Source: Pseudomonadota bacterium
GTDB taxonomy: Bacteria; Pseudomonadota; Alphaproteobacteria; Rhodobacterales; Rhodobacteraceae
Direction: 5' to 3'
Assembly: GCA_020161655.1 (NCBI GenBank)
Contig: JAIUPC010000017.1
Location: 124,001-188,000, forward strand
Length of the DNA: 64,000 bases
Made by a program: the position numbers and the translations under genes. Below, one piece after another: positions 16,819 to 25,485 of the stretch. The notes beneath the pieces are model-generated. The model was not told where the DNA came from and did not search any database. It was given only the letters and a program-made list of their open reading frames with translations. Each line of letters starts with the position of its first letter. The first letter of the stretch is position 1.

Positions 16819-17202
16819 ATGGCCTACAGTTACGACGACACCAATGTCTTCGCCCGCATCCTGCGTGGCGAGATCCCGAACAAGACCGTGAAGGAGACGG
16901 CCCATACGCTGGCCTTCCACGACGTCGGCCCGCAGGCTCCGGTCCATGTTCTCGTGATCCCGAAGGGCAAATACGTGAACTTCGATCACTTCGCCGCCGA
17001 AGGGTCCGAGGCCGAGATCGTCGATTTCATGCGCACCTCTGCCGAGGTCTGCCGGATGCTCGGGGTCGAGCCGGGGCAGGGCGGTGAGGGCTACCGCGCC
17101 ATATCCAACGCCGGGGCGCATGGCGTGCAGGAAGTGCCGCATTACCACCTTCATATCCTCGGCGGCCGCGTCCTTGGCCGGATGCTGCCGCGGGCTGATT
17201 GA
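16819..17202 (+). CDS. Histidine triad (HIT) nucleotide-binding protein
   Basis: A 127-residue Hint-branch HIT protein, typically a purine nucleoside phosphoramidase. It begins with TNVFARILRGEIPNKTV and has HVLVIPKGKYVNF. The triad is PHYHLHILGG (His108, His110, His112), with His110 or His112 the expected nucleophile region. The length is standard. The start 7 bp after the glycosyltransferase stop suggests co-transcription, although a functional link is not obvious. Confidence 0.93.
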   Translation: MAYSYDDTNVFARILRGEIPNKTVKETAHTLAFHDVGPQAPVHVLVIPKGKYVNFDHFAAEGSEAEIVDFMRTSAEVCRMLGVEPGQGGEGYRAISNAGAHGVQEVPHYHLHILGGRVLGRMLPRAD

Positions 17203-17311
17203 CCCCGCCGACTGATCCCGGCGCTTGCCGGGCGCGCCCGCCGCGCTATGATGCCCGCCGCGGCGCGGCGAACCCTCGCGCCCATGACGCTGATTCTGAC
17301 GGAGCCTGACC

Positions 17312-17497
17312 ATGCCGATTGACGCGCCCGAGACCGAGGTTGTCACCCACTGGAAAGTGGCCTGTGACGGCGGCGAAGGCGCGCTTGGCCACCCGCGCGT
17401 CTGGCTGACGATCCCGGCCGACAGCGGCTTTGTCGAATGCGGCTATTGCGACAAGAAATACGTGATCGACCGCGAACACGCCCACGACGATCACTGA
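17312..17497 (+). CDS. CHCC zinc-finger protein, NDUFS6-like
   Basis: This 61-residue protein has the zf-CHCC arrangement Cys18, His27, Cys43, Cys46 ([23 protein letters not shown]). The same domain forms the C-terminus of the mitochondrial complex I subunit NDUFS6, and alphaproteobacterial homologues are found with NADH dehydrogenase. The His-rich tail (DREHAHDDH) is common in this group. It could contribute to complex I assembly. The nuo genes are not nearby. Confidence 0.88.
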   Translation: MPIDAPETEVVTHWKVACDGGEGALGHPRVWLTIPADSGFVECGYCDKKYVIDREHAHDDH

Positions 17498-17536
17498 GCG
17501 GCCTCCGGGCAGCACCCCAAACTCGCAAGTTCCCCG

Positions 17537-17872
17537 ATGCTGCGCGCCTACGCATTCCTTCTGATTGCCATCGTCGCCGAGGTCATCGCGACAACCGCGC
17601 TGGCGCGGTCGGACAGCTTTTCGCGGCTCTGGCCCAGCGTGGCGACCGTCATCGGCTACGCGGTGGCCTTCGCCTGCCTGTCCGTACCGCTGCGCGTGAT
17701 GCCGACGGGCGTGGTCTATGCGATCTGGTCGGGCGTCGGCATCGTCCTGATCGCGCTCGTCGCCTACTTCTGGTCGAAGCAAACGCTCGACCAGCCCGCG
17801 ATCACCGGCCTTGCCCTCATCATCGCGGGCGTGGCGGTGATAAACCTTTTCTCGAAATCGGTCGGCCACTGA
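17537..17872 (+). CDS. Small multidrug resistance (SMR) transporter
   Basis: A 111-residue, four-helix membrane protein of the EmrE/QacE type: AFLLIAIVAEVIATTALARSD carries the conserved helix-1 Glu that binds protons and cationic drugs. GYAVAFACLSVPLRVMPTGVVYAIWSGVG is the helix 2-3 signature with the WSG turn. It works as a dual-topology dimer. It could export quaternary ammonium compounds, or guanidinium if it is a Gdx relative. The usual Trp/Tyr set (YAIWSGVG) is present. Confidence 0.92.
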   Translation: MLRAYAFLLIAIVAEVIATTALARSDSFSRLWPSVATVIGYAVAFACLSVPLRVMPTGVVYAIWSGVGIVLIALVAYFWSKQTLDQPAITGLALIIAGVAVINLFSKSVGH

Positions 17873-17883
17873 CGGCGAAAGCG

Positions 17884-18042
17884 TCAGCCCTTCTTCGCCG
17901 CCGCTTCCTTCATGCGCTTCAATAGCTCCGCCTTCGGCGGCTGCTTGCCGAAGGGGTTCTTGTCGCTGCCCTTGGCGTTGTGTTCGGCATGCCGGGGGGT
18001 GTTCTTCCCCGATTTGGCATTGCCTGATTTGGCGTAGTCCAT
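17884..18042 (-). CDS. Small basic hypothetical protein
   Basis: A 52-residue Lys-rich protein (MDYAKSGNAKSGKNTPRHAE ... PPKAELLKRMKEAAAKKG). The ATG at 18042 has GGAG 10 nt upstream. The C-terminal NPFGKQPPKAELLKRMKEAAA has the regular charged helix of a conserved small protein, and composition differs from random antisense ORFs in this GC range. No function recognised. It ends 11 bp from the SMR stop (convergent). Confidence 0.6.
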   Translation of the reverse strand: MDYAKSGNAKSGKNTPRHAEHNAKGSDKNPFGKQPPKAELLKRMKEAAAKKG

Positions 18043-18162
18043 GACCTGCTCCAACTTTGCTTTGGCCCACTCTAAAGGCTTTGGCCGGGCGGGTACAGGC
18101 AGGGTGGAAGGCCCGGCCGGAACATGGCAATACTCCGTCCTGAACTTTGGGGGAGAGAGCGC

Positions 18163-20982
18163 ATGGCATTCGGCAAGGGCAGCCACCTGCATCTGATCGA
18201 CGGATCGGCCTATATCTTCCGCGCCTATCACGCGCTGCCGCCCCTGACCCGCAAGTCCGACGGATTGCCGATCGGCGCGGTGGCGGGGTTCAGCAACATG
18301 CTCTGGTCGCAGCTTTCAGCCAACAAGGGCGAGGACGCGCCGACCCATATCGCCGTCGTCTTCGACTATTCCTCGAAGACCTTCCGCGATGACATCTATG
18401 ACAAGTACAAGGCCAACCGCCCGGAATTGCCCGAAGACCTGCGCCCGCAGTTCCCCCTGACGCGCGAGGCGACGCGGGCCTTCGGCGTGGCCTGCCTTGA
18501 GATGGCGAATTACGAGGCCGACGACATCATCGCCACCCTGACCCGGCAGGCGGTGGAGGCAGGCGGCACCGTCACCATCATCTCCTCCGACAAGGACCTG
18601 ATGCAGCTTGTAGGCAATGGCGTCGAGATGTTCGACGCGATGAAGCTGAAGCGGATCGGCGTGGCCGAGGTCGAGGAAAAGTTCGGCGTTGCGCCCGACC
18701 GCGTGGTCGACGTGCAGGCGCTCGCCGGCGACAGCGTCGACAACGTGCCGGGCGCGCCGGGGATCGGCGTCAAGACGGCGGCGCTGCTCATCAACGAATA
18801 CGGTGATCTTGAAACGCTCCTCGCCCGCGCGGGCGAGATCAAGCAACCGAAGCGGCGCGAGGCCCTGACCGAGAATGTCGACCTGATCCGCATCTCGAAG
18901 CGACTGGTGACGCTCGACGCTCATGCGCCCGTCGAATGGACACTGGACGAATTGCAGGTCCGCGTGCCGGAACCCGGCCCGGTGATGGAGTTCCTGACCA
19001 CGATGGAGTTCCGCACGCTGACGAAGCGCGTCGCCGACAGCCTGAAGATCGCGGCGCCGGTCATCGCCGAGGCTCCCGCCGCCGCGCCGACCGAGGACGC
19101 GCCCGCAGAAGCACCCGCCGTTCCCTTCAAGCACGAGGCCTATGAACGGGTCAGCGACGCCGCCGCGCTCGACCGCTGGATCGCGCTGATCCGTGAGCGT
19201 GGCTATGTCGCTGTCGATACCGAGACGACGAGCCTTGACGAGATGCGGGCGGAGCTTGTCGGCATCTCGCTGTCGGTGGTGCCGGGCGAGGCTTGCTACA
19301 TCCCCCTTGGCCACCGGCAGGGCGGCGGCGATCTGTTCGGCTCGAACGATCTCTCAGAAGGCCAGATGCCGCTGGAGGCGGCGCTTGCCGCGCTGAAGCC
19401 GGTCCTGGAGGATGAGGCCATCCTCAAGATCGGCCAGAACATGAAATACGACTGGAAGATCTTTGCCCGCCACGGGATCAGGGTCGCGCCCATCGACGAC
19501 ACCATGCTCATGTCCTATGCGATGCATGCGGGGCTTCATAATAACGGCATGGATTTCCTCAGCGAAAAGTACCTCGACCACCGCCCGATCGAGATCAAGT
19601 CGCTTCTGGGGACCGGCAAGGCCCAAGTGACTTTCGACCGGGTGCCGGTGGCCGAGGCGGTCAGATATGCCGCCGAGGATGCCGATGTGACCCTGCGGCT
19701 TTGGCAAAGGTTCAAGCCCAACCTGCACCGGGTGAAGGTCACGACCGTCTATGAGACGCTGGAACGCCCGCTGGTGCCGGTTCTGGCGGATATGGAGATG
19801 GCAGGGATCAGGGTCGATCCGAATGCGCTCAGCCGCATGTCGAACGCCTTTGCCCAGAAGATGGCGGGGCTGGAGGCGGAGATTCAGGAGCTTGCGGGCG
19901 AACCCTTCAACGTCGGCAGCCCGAAGCAGTTGGGCGAGATCCTCTTTGACCGGATGCAGGTGCCGGGCGGCGAGAAGGGCAAGACCGGCGCCTATGCGAC
20001 GGGGGCCGATGTGCTTGAGGACATCGCCGGCAATGTCGAACTTGGGCGGCCCTCGGACCTTGCCGCGCGGGTGCTTGACTGGCGCCAGATCTCCAAGCTG
20101 AAATCGACCTATACCGATGCCTTGCAGACCCATGTCCATCCCGACACGGGTCGCGTCCACACCTCCTATTCCATTGCCGGCGCCAACACCGGACGGCTCG
20201 CCTCGACCGACCCGAACCTGCAGAACATTCCTGTGCGGACCGAGGAGGGTCGCCGCATCCGCGAGGCCTTCATCGCCGGGCCGGGGATGCGGCTCGTCTC
20301 GCTCGACTACAGCCAGATCGAGCTTCGCATCCTCGCCCATGTCGCCGATATTCCGCAGCTGAAGGAGGCCTTCCGCGACGGCATCGACATTCACGCCATG
20401 ACCGCGTCGGAGATGTTCGGCGTGCCCGTCGAGGGCATGGACCCGATGGTGCGGCGGCAGGCGAAGGCGATCAATTTCGGGGTCATCTACGGGATTTCCG
20501 GCTTTGGCCTCGCGCGGAACCTGCGTATCCCGCGGGCTGAGGCGCAGGGCTTCATCGACCGCTATTTCGAAAGGTTCCCGGGGATCAGGACCTATATGGA
20601 TGCGACCGTGGCCTTCGCGAAGGAGCATGGCTATGTCCAGACCCTCTTCGGCCGAAAGATCCATACGCCGGAGATCAACGCCCGTGGCCCGCATGCCGGC
20701 TTCGCCCGCCGCGCCGCGATCAACGCGCCGATCCAGGGCGCTGCGGCGGATGTGATCCGCCGGGCGATGATCCGGATGCCGGGCGCGATCAGGGGCCTGC
20801 CGGCGACGATGCTGCTGCAGGTCCATGACGAACTGTTGTTCGAGGTCGAGGAGGGATCGGTCGAGAAGCTCATCTCGGTTGCCCGCGACATCATGGAGGG
20901 GGCGGCGGAACCTGCGGTGACGCTCGACGTCCCCTTGGTCGTCGACGCCGGGCAGGGGGCGAACTGGGCTGAAGCGCATTGA
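18163..20982 (+). CDS. polA: DNA polymerase I
   Basis: A 939-residue family A polymerase for Okazaki-fragment maturation and gap repair. Residues 1-290 are the 5'-3' exonuclease (LIDGSAYIFRAYHALPPL, NYEADDIIATL, SSDKDLMQLV, ALAGDSVDNVPGAPGIGVKTA). Around 330-520 is the 3'-5' exonuclease with an intact first motif VAVDTETTSL, so proofreading is probably active. The rest is the polymerase: motif A VSLDYSQIELRILAHVAD, finger helix RRQAKAINFGVIYGISGFGL and motif C LLQVHDELLFEV. The ATG at 18163 follows GGGGGAGAGAG. The length is typical of alphaproteobacterial PolA. Confidence 0.97.
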   Translation: MAFGKGSHLHLIDGSAYIFRAYHALPPLTRKSDGLPIGAVAGFSNMLWSQLSANKGEDAPTHIAVVFDYSSKTFRDDIYDKYKANRPELPEDLRPQFPLTREATRAFGVACLEMANYEADDIIATLTRQAVEAGGTVTIISSDKDLMQLVGNGVEMFDAMKLKRIGVAEVEEKFGVAPDRVVDVQALAGDSVDNVPGAPGIGVKTAALLINEYGDLETLLARAGEIKQPKRREALTENVDLIRISKRLVTLDAHAPVEWTLDELQVRVPEPGPVMEFLTTMEFRTLTKRVADSLKIAAPVIAEAPAAAPTEDAPAEAPAVPFKHEAYERVSDAAALDRWIALIRERGYVAVDTETTSLDEMRAELVGISLSVVPGEACYIPLGHRQGGGDLFGSNDLSEGQMPLEAALAALKPVLEDEAILKIGQNMKYDWKIFARHGIRVAPIDDTMLMSYAMHAGLHNNGMDFLSEKYLDHRPIEIKSLLGTGKAQVTFDRVPVAEAVRYAAEDADVTLRLWQRFKPNLHRVKVTTVYETLERPLVPVLADMEMAGIRVDPNALSRMSNAFAQKMAGLEAEIQELAGEPFNVGSPKQLGEILFDRMQVPGGEKGKTGAYATGADVLEDIAGNVELGRPSDLAARVLDWRQISKLKSTYTDALQTHVHPDTGRVHTSYSIAGANTGRLASTDPNLQNIPVRTEEGRRIREAFIAGPGMRLVSLDYSQIELRILAHVADIPQLKEAFRDGIDIHAMTASEMFGVPVEGMDPMVRRQAKAINFGVIYGISGFGLARNLRIPRAEAQGFIDRYFERFPGIRTYMDATVAFAKEHGYVQTLFGRKIHTPEINARGPHAGFARRAAINAPIQGAAADVIRRAMIRMPGAIRGLPATMLLQVHDELLFEVEEGSVEKLISVARDIMEGAAEPAVTLDVPLVVDAGQGANWAEAH

Positions 20983-21060
20983 GGCCGTCCATTGAGGCTT
21001 CCGGCCTCGGGGGCATCGAGCCCCCAGAGGCCGGCGGGGGTTCCACCCCCGTAACCCCCG

Positions 21061-21085
21061 GGGGTATTTCAGCAACGAAGAAGCT
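21061..21085 (+). repeat. Dispersed 25-bp repeat, copy 1
   Basis: GGGGTATTTCAGCAACGAAG plus the next five bases (AAGCT) is identical to 27766-27790. Both copies are preceded by G/C-run palindromes (here CGGGGGCATCGAGCCCCC at 21008-21025 and a second at 21036-21050) and sit just past the end of genes. It touches the stop of the YafY gene. It looks like an intergenic repeat of this genome. Confidence 0.7.
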
Positions 21086-21786
21086 CAAGGGGCGGGATGG
21101 GCCTGGCCGTGATGCGGCTCGCTTCGGAAGAAGGCGGCGAGGCTTTTCTTCGGTTCGGGCCGGAACTGGCCGATGGGTTCCGCCGATGCGATCCGGTCGA
21201 TGCGGAACATGCGGAAGTCGTTCCTGAGGTCGCACCAGGCAATGAGGGTCCAGACCTTGCCCCAGAACCAGAGGCCGAGGGGTTTGACGGCGCGGTCGGT
21301 CGTGGCGCCGTCGGCATCGCGATAGCGGATGAAAAGCGCCTCATGGCTGGCGGTGGCGCGGTCGAGAAGGTCGATCATGGCGCGGTCGGCGTCGGTCAGC
21401 GCGCCGCCGTGATGGGCGAGGATCGCGACGGTATCGGCGCTGTCGCGTAGCGCCTCGGGCAGGACGGCGGCGATCTTCGTCAGCGCCTCTTCGGCGGAAA
21501 GCGCCATGTCGGCGCCGCCGAAGCTTCGCACCATGCGGGCGCCGGCGACGAGGGCCGCGACCTCACCCCTCGTGAACATCAGGGGCGGCAGGTCGTAGCC
21601 CGAGCGCATCAGGTAGCCGATCCCGGCCTCGCCGTCGATCGGCACGCCCGAACCGATGAGGTCGGCCACGTCGCGGTAGATGGTGCGCTCGCTGACCTCG
21701 AGCCGGTCAGCGAGCACCCGTGCCGTCAGGAGCCTTCCGCCGCGCAGATACTGGACGATCTGGAAGAGGCGGTCCGCCCGGCGCAT
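21085..21786 (-). CDS. YafY-type HTH/WYL transcriptional regulator
   Basis: A 233-residue regulator. Residues 1-60 form a DeoR-like winged helix (RADRLFQIVQYLRGGRLLTARVLADRLEVSERTIYRDVADL). The middle has an MFTRGEVAALVAGARMV linker, and residues 135-220 form a WYL ligand-sensing domain (EALFIRYRDADG ... VKPLGLWFWGKVWTLIAWCDLRNDFRMFRIDRI). The ATG overlaps the stop of the VOC gene (TGATG), so the two form one unit. A 12-bp palindrome upstream of the pair is a good candidate for its own operator. Confidence 0.9.
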   Translation of the reverse strand: MRRADRLFQIVQYLRGGRLLTARVLADRLEVSERTIYRDVADLIGSGVPIDGEAGIGYLMRSGYDLPPLMFTRGEVAALVAGARMVRSFGGADMALSAEEALTKIAAVLPEALRDSADTVAILAHHGGALTDADRAMIDLLDRATASHEALFIRYRDADGATTDRAVKPLGLWFWGKVWTLIAWCDLRNDFRMFRIDRIASAEPIGQFRPEPKKSLAAFFRSEPHHGQAHPAP

Positions 21787-22172
21787 CAGGCGGCCTTCGC
21801 CCGTTCGAAAAGGCCGATGGCGTTGCCGTCGAGGTCGGTCGCATAGACGAAGCGGCCTTCGGGGATCGGGATGATGTCGCTGGTGAGCGTGCCGCCGGCC
21901 TTGCGGCAGCGGATCACCGCATCCTCGAGCCGGTCGCGGAGCGTGATGTGCAGGATCGGCCCGCCGCCCTTTGCCGGTTCGCCGCGGCAAAGATGGCCGG
22001 AGCCGTTCGCCATCGAGCCGCCGAGAATGGCCACCGGGCCGGGGCCGCTGGTGTCGATCGTCATCTGCCAGTCGAAGACGGCATTGTAGAAGGCGATGGC
22101 CTTTTCGAGGTCGGCGACGGGGATCTCGGTCCAGGCGATGATGGTTTCGGATGTCATGGCGCACTCCTTCAT
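21786..22172 (-). CDS. VOC-family protein (glyoxalase/PhnB-like)
   Basis: A 128-residue vicinal-oxygen-chelate protein made of two beta-alpha-beta-beta-beta units. The start is IIAWTEIPVADLEKAIAFYNAVFDWQM, the middle GGGPILHITLRDRLEDAVIRCRKAGGTL and the end RFVYATDLDGNAIGLFER. The metal-ligand-type positions are partly preserved. The gene is first in the operon with the YafY regulator. Such pairs usually respond to reactive or toxic small molecules, but the substrate here is not visible. Confidence 0.88.
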   Translation of the reverse strand: MKECAMTSETIIAWTEIPVADLEKAIAFYNAVFDWQMTIDTSGPGPVAILGGSMANGSGHLCRGEPAKGGGPILHITLRDRLEDAVIRCRKAGGTLTSDIIPIPEGRFVYATDLDGNAIGLFERAKAA

Positions 22173-22200
22173 GTGATGTGGCCAGTCCCTTGTCGCATGG

Positions 22201-22228
22201 GCCTCCTGACAGCATCCTGTCAGGAGGC
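22201..22228. promoter_or_regulatory. 12-bp perfect palindrome, candidate YafY operator
   Basis: GCCTCCTGACAG (22201-22212) and CTGTCAGGAGGC (22217-22228) are perfect inverted repeats around CATC. The site is 29 bp upstream of the VOC ATG, in the divergent gap with the CDF gene. The CTGACAG/CTGTCAG core fits a dimeric regulator site. A hairpin is the alternative. Confidence 0.6.
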
Positions 22229-22313
22229 TTCGGCATCCGCCAGAGCGGTTTGCTTCACGCCCCGGCTAGGCTAGGATTCCCATACGGACGAATTCGCCGA
22301 GGACTTCCGGCCG

Positions 22314-23262
22314 ATGCCCAATGACCGCGACCATGGCAGTGGCGCCGGGCCGCGCCGGCATCATGGCCATTCGCATGGCCACGTCCATGCAGGGGAGCGC
22401 GGCCTCGGCCTTGCCGTGGTGGTCAATGTCCTTCTCACCGTAGCGCAGATCTCCGGCGGCATCCTCTTCGGTTCGGTCGCGCTCATTGCCGACGCGGTCC
22501 ACAATCTTTCGGATGCCGCGGCGCCGGTCATCGCCTTTGCCGCGCGGCGAATCGGCAGGCGGCCCGCCGACGCGCGCATGTCCTTCGGTTTTCGCCGGGC
22601 AGAGGTGGTGGCAGCGCTCATCAACTACACCGTGCTGATCGTCATTTCCTTGTGGCTCGGGTCTGAGGCGGTGATGCGGCTTCTCGATCCGCCCGAGGTG
22701 GCGGGCGGGATCGTGATGGTGCTCGCGGCCCTCGCCCTTGTCATCGACCTTGCCACCGCGCTTCTGACCTTTCGCCTCGCCAAGGAAAGTACCAACATCC
22801 GGGCGGCTTTCTTGCACAACCTCGCCGATGCCGTGTCGTCGGTCGCGGTGCTGGTCGGGGGCGCCGTGATCTGGGCCCGGGGGCTGGAGCTGGGCCGACC
22901 TGGCGATCACGCTTTTGATCTCGGCCTGGATCCTGTGGCATGCCCTCAGCGAGATCGGGCCGGTGATCCGCATCCTGATGCTCGCCGCGCCGCCGGAAGT
23001 GGGTGCAGCCGACCTCAGGCGGGCGATCAAGGCGGGGGAGGGCATCGAAGAGGTGCATCACCTCCACCTCTGGCAGATGGATGAGGAGCGGAGTTCCGTC
23101 GAGGCGCATCTGGTCCTGGCCGAGGGCGTGGATTTCACCGATGCAGTGCGCCGCGTGAAGCAGAGGGTCGAGACGGAATTCGGCATCCGCCACAGCACCT
23201 TCGAGATCGAGACGCTGGCCTCGGGCTGCGCCGGGACGGGCTGCCGGCCGGGCGAGGCGTGA
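22314..23262 (+). pseudogene. Cation diffusion facilitator transporter, frameshifted
   Basis: Two overlapping reading frames together encode a full-length CDF (zinc/cobalt/cadmium exporter) of about 315 residues. Frame 1 (from 22314) holds the His-rich N-terminus (HHGHSHGHVH), helix-2 metal site IADAVHNLSDA, FGFRRAEVVAALIN and HNLADAVSSVAVLVGG. Frame 2 holds WADLAITLLISAWILWHALSEIG, a cytosolic domain IEEVHHLHLWQMDEE and IRHSTFEIE, ending at 23262. Dropping one G from the five-G run at 22879-22883 restores one frame (WARGWSWADLAITLL). Either the gene is inactivated or the run is a sequence error. Everything else looks intact. Confidence 0.88.
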
Positions 23263-23512
23263 ACGGGTTCAGGTCAGACTCGGGCGTGAATATGGCGGCT
23301 TTGCCGGGGCGTTGGGGTGTGGGCGCATCAATTGCCGGGGTCGCTAAGCACGAATCCGAGATGCAACCCATGATTGTCCATCGCGGGAGATGCAATCGCC
23401 GCCCAGGGCGACTCAATGAAACCCACGAAATTCCCGGTCTCCGCCCAGATTCGGCCATGGGGCGCAGCCATTAATGATGATGAGGGGCAAGACGATAGAC
23501 AGGACGAACCAG

Positions 23513-23668
23513 ATGAAACTCTTCGCGACCATTCTCGCCAAGTTCTCCCGCAAGCAGGATGCTGAAGCGGATGCGTTCGAAAAACGTCTGGTCAACCTCG
23601 GCAAGCAGGCTTCGCGCCGCGGCCGCATCGCCACGCCGAACCTCTTCGTGCGCCACGGCCACGCCTGA
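23513..23668 (+). CDS. Small hypothetical protein
   Basis: A 51-residue basic protein (MKLFATILAKFSRKQDAEAD ... RRGRIATPNLFVRHGHA). The start is the ATG at 23513 with AGGACG 7-12 nt upstream. The amphipathic first half and the absence of membrane segments give no function. It lies 12 bp from the end of mipZ on the opposite strand. Codon use is consistent with the genome, but evidence for expression is thin. Confidence 0.5.
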   Translation: MKLFATILAKFSRKQDAEADAFEKRLVNLGKQASRRGRIATPNLFVRHGHA

Positions 23669-23680
23669 TCCCTGACGGGA

Positions 23681-24490
23681 TCAGAAGTTCACCGTCACGC
23701 CGGGAAGGTTCAGTTCCTTCATGAGATCGCGGACTTCCTGGCGCGCGGCGACGTTCGAGATGTTGAGGTTCTCAACGCCGACGTCGCGCAGATCGAGAAG
23801 GGTGAGGCCACGCGGGAAAAGCTCGCGGAAGATCACCCGCTCGGAAAACCCCGGTGCCACACGGAAGCCGATCCGCTTCGAAAGCTGCTCCAACGCCGCG
23901 CCCACTTTCCGCTTGTTGTGCATCTGCTGGGCGCCAAGACGATTGCGGAGCACGATCCAGTCGATGGGCCTGAGGCCGGCGCGGGCGCGAAGCTGGCGCG
24001 CATGCCAGACCATTTCCGAATAGATCGACGGGCCGATGACGCGGCTGGTGTCGGGATCGACCCGCGCCAGAAGGTCAAAGTCGATGAAGCTGTCGTTCAA
24101 GGGCGTGATGAGCGTATCGGCCAGCGAATGCGCGACCTGGCTCAGGCGCGTGTGTGAGCCGGGGCAGTCGATGACGATGAAATCCACCTCGCGCTCAAGC
24201 CCGGCGACGGCGGCGGAAAGCCTGTGGTCGAAGGCATTCTCACCCTCGGCCAGTGAGGCCTGATCGACCTCGGGAAGTTCGCGGTAATCGACCGTCGGCA
24301 AATCGACTCCTTCGCGGCGCATGAAGGCCTGGCGGTTCTCGACATAGCGGCCGAAGCTTTTCTGCCGGAGGTCGAGGTCGAGCGCGCCGACCTTGTGGCC
24401 CATCCGCGCCAGCGCCGTGGCCACATGCATGCAGGTCGTGGACTTGCCGGACCCGCCCTTTTCGTTCCCGACGACGATGATATGCGCCAC
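23681..24490 (-). CDS. mipZ: Division-plane positioning ATPase MipZ
   Basis: MipZ is a ParA/MinD-like ATPase that forms a gradient from the ParB-bound poles and inhibits FtsZ, placing division at midcell in Alphaproteobacteria without Min. The 269-residue protein begins AHIIVVGNEKGGSGKSTTCMHVA, a deviant Walker A with Lys11 and Lys16. It continues with VGALDLDLRQKSFGRYVENR, FIVIDCPGSHTRLSQ (Walker B) and the MipZ-specific WIVLRNRLGAQQMHNKRKV. The start is GTG. It is the last gene of the rpsP-to-mipZ run and has about 100 bp to rpmE. Confidence 0.95.
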   Translation of the reverse strand: MAHIIVVGNEKGGSGKSTTCMHVATALARMGHKVGALDLDLRQKSFGRYVENRQAFMRREGVDLPTVDYRELPEVDQASLAEGENAFDHRLSAAVAGLEREVDFIVIDCPGSHTRLSQVAHSLADTLITPLNDSFIDFDLLARVDPDTSRVIGPSIYSEMVWHARQLRARAGLRPIDWIVLRNRLGAQQMHNKRKVGAALEQLSKRIGFRVAPGFSERVIFRELFPRGLTLLDLRDVGVENLNISNVAARQEVRDLMKELNLPGVTVNF

Positions 24491-24594
24491 GTGACTGTCC
24501 CCGTGCTGTTCCGGTTTCCGGAATCAAAAGGCGCGCTGTCTCCAGCGCGCCTCTACTATATGTTGTGCGCCTTGTCTTGCAAAGCGCAATAGGC

Positions 24595-24816
24595 TCAGAA
24601 TCCGAGGCCTGCGTACTTGTTCTTGAACTTCGAGACGCGGCCGCCGGTGTCCAGGAGCTTGGCCGAACCGCCGGTCCAGGCCGGATGCACCGTCGGGTCG
24701 ATGTCGAGCGACAGCGTGTCGCCTTCCTTGCCCCAGGTCGAACGGGTCTGGTAGGTCGAGCCGTCGGTCATCTTCACGGTGATGAAGTGATATTCGGGGT
24801 GAGTACCTTGTTTCAT
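24595..24816 (-). CDS. rpmE: 50S ribosomal protein L31 (bL31)
   Basis: The 73-residue protein begins [21 protein letters not shown] and ends with [16 protein letters not shown], which is full bL31. It lacks the CxxC pairs of zinc-type L31, so it is the C-minus type usual in Alphaproteobacteria. TAAGGAG precedes the ATG. It lies 11 bp after rplS. Confidence 0.96.
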   Translation of the reverse strand: MKQGTHPEYHFITVKMTDGSTYQTRSTWGKEGDTLSLDIDPTVHPAWTGGSAKLLDTGGRVSKFKNKYAGLGF

Positions 24817-24827
24817 GGTCCCGCTCC

Positions 24828-25199
24828 TTATTCGGCTTTGGCTTTGTAGGTGGTGTCTTCCGCGATCCGGGCCGATTTGCCGCGACGGTCACGAAGATAG
24901 TAGAGCTTGGCGCGGCGGACACGGCCGCGGCGCACGACCTCGATCGACTCGATGTTGGTCGAATAGAGCGGGAAGACGCGCTCGACGCCCTCGCCGAAGG
25001 AAATCTTGCGGACGGTGAACGACGCCGAGATGCTGCCACCCTTGCGGGCAATGCAGACGCCTTCGTAGTTCTGGACGCGCGTGCGCGTGCCTTCCGTCAC
25101 CTTGTAGCCGACACGCACGGTGTCGCCCGCCTTGAAGTCCGGGATGGACTTGCCGAGAGCGGCGATCTGCTCGGCCTCCAGTTGCGCGATCAGGTTCAT
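24828..25199 (-). CDS. rplS: 50S ribosomal protein L19 (bL19)
   Basis: The 123-residue protein has the bL19 blocks [53 protein letters not shown] and [23 protein letters not shown]. bL19 sits at the subunit interface. It is separated from trmD by a 283-bp gap, with an intergenic hairpin repeat at 25460-25485, so it may have its own promoter. Confidence 0.97.
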   Translation of the reverse strand: MNLIAQLEAEQIAALGKSIPDFKAGDTVRVGYKVTEGTRTRVQNYEGVCIARKGGSISASFTVRKISFGEGVERVFPLYSTNIESIEVVRRGRVRRAKLYYLRDRRGKSARIAEDTTYKAKAE

Positions 25200-25482
25200 C
25201 GCGGGATCCTTTCCTATGCTCGCGGTGGTTCCGCGATGGTGTTCGCGCCTCAGAGCTCCGTAGTCTTCACCGGGTCCGCATGAAGCGCCCGCAGGAGGTC
25301 AGGTCGTCATTTCCGTTCGGTGCCGCCACCGGCCACCCGGAGCCGAAGAAGGCGAAGGGTATCGGCCAATAGCAAGCGTGCCCGGACGACTCATGCGAGC
25401 CCCGGACGGGCGGGGTATAGGGGCAAGGGGTGGGTGGGTCAAGGCTTGGGTGGCGTGAGTAGGATGGGCAATATCACCCATC
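25200..25482. other. Non-coding gap trmD-rplS
   Basis: No gene seen in these 283 bp. It holds a hairpin at 25460-25485 (taggatggg/cccatccta) related to one at 27328-27348, and otherwise has no clear feature. It may carry an rplS promoter, but no -35/-10 pair was convincing. Confidence 0.6.
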
Positions 25483-25485
25483 CTA
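25460..25485. repeat. Dispersed hairpin repeat GGATGGGC, copy 1
   Basis: Perfect 9-bp arms TAGGATGGG (25460-25468) and CCCATCCTA (25477-25485) with loop CAATATCA. It shares GGCTTGGGTGG upstream and CCCATCCTACGG downstream with the hairpin at 27328-27348. Confidence 0.7.
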
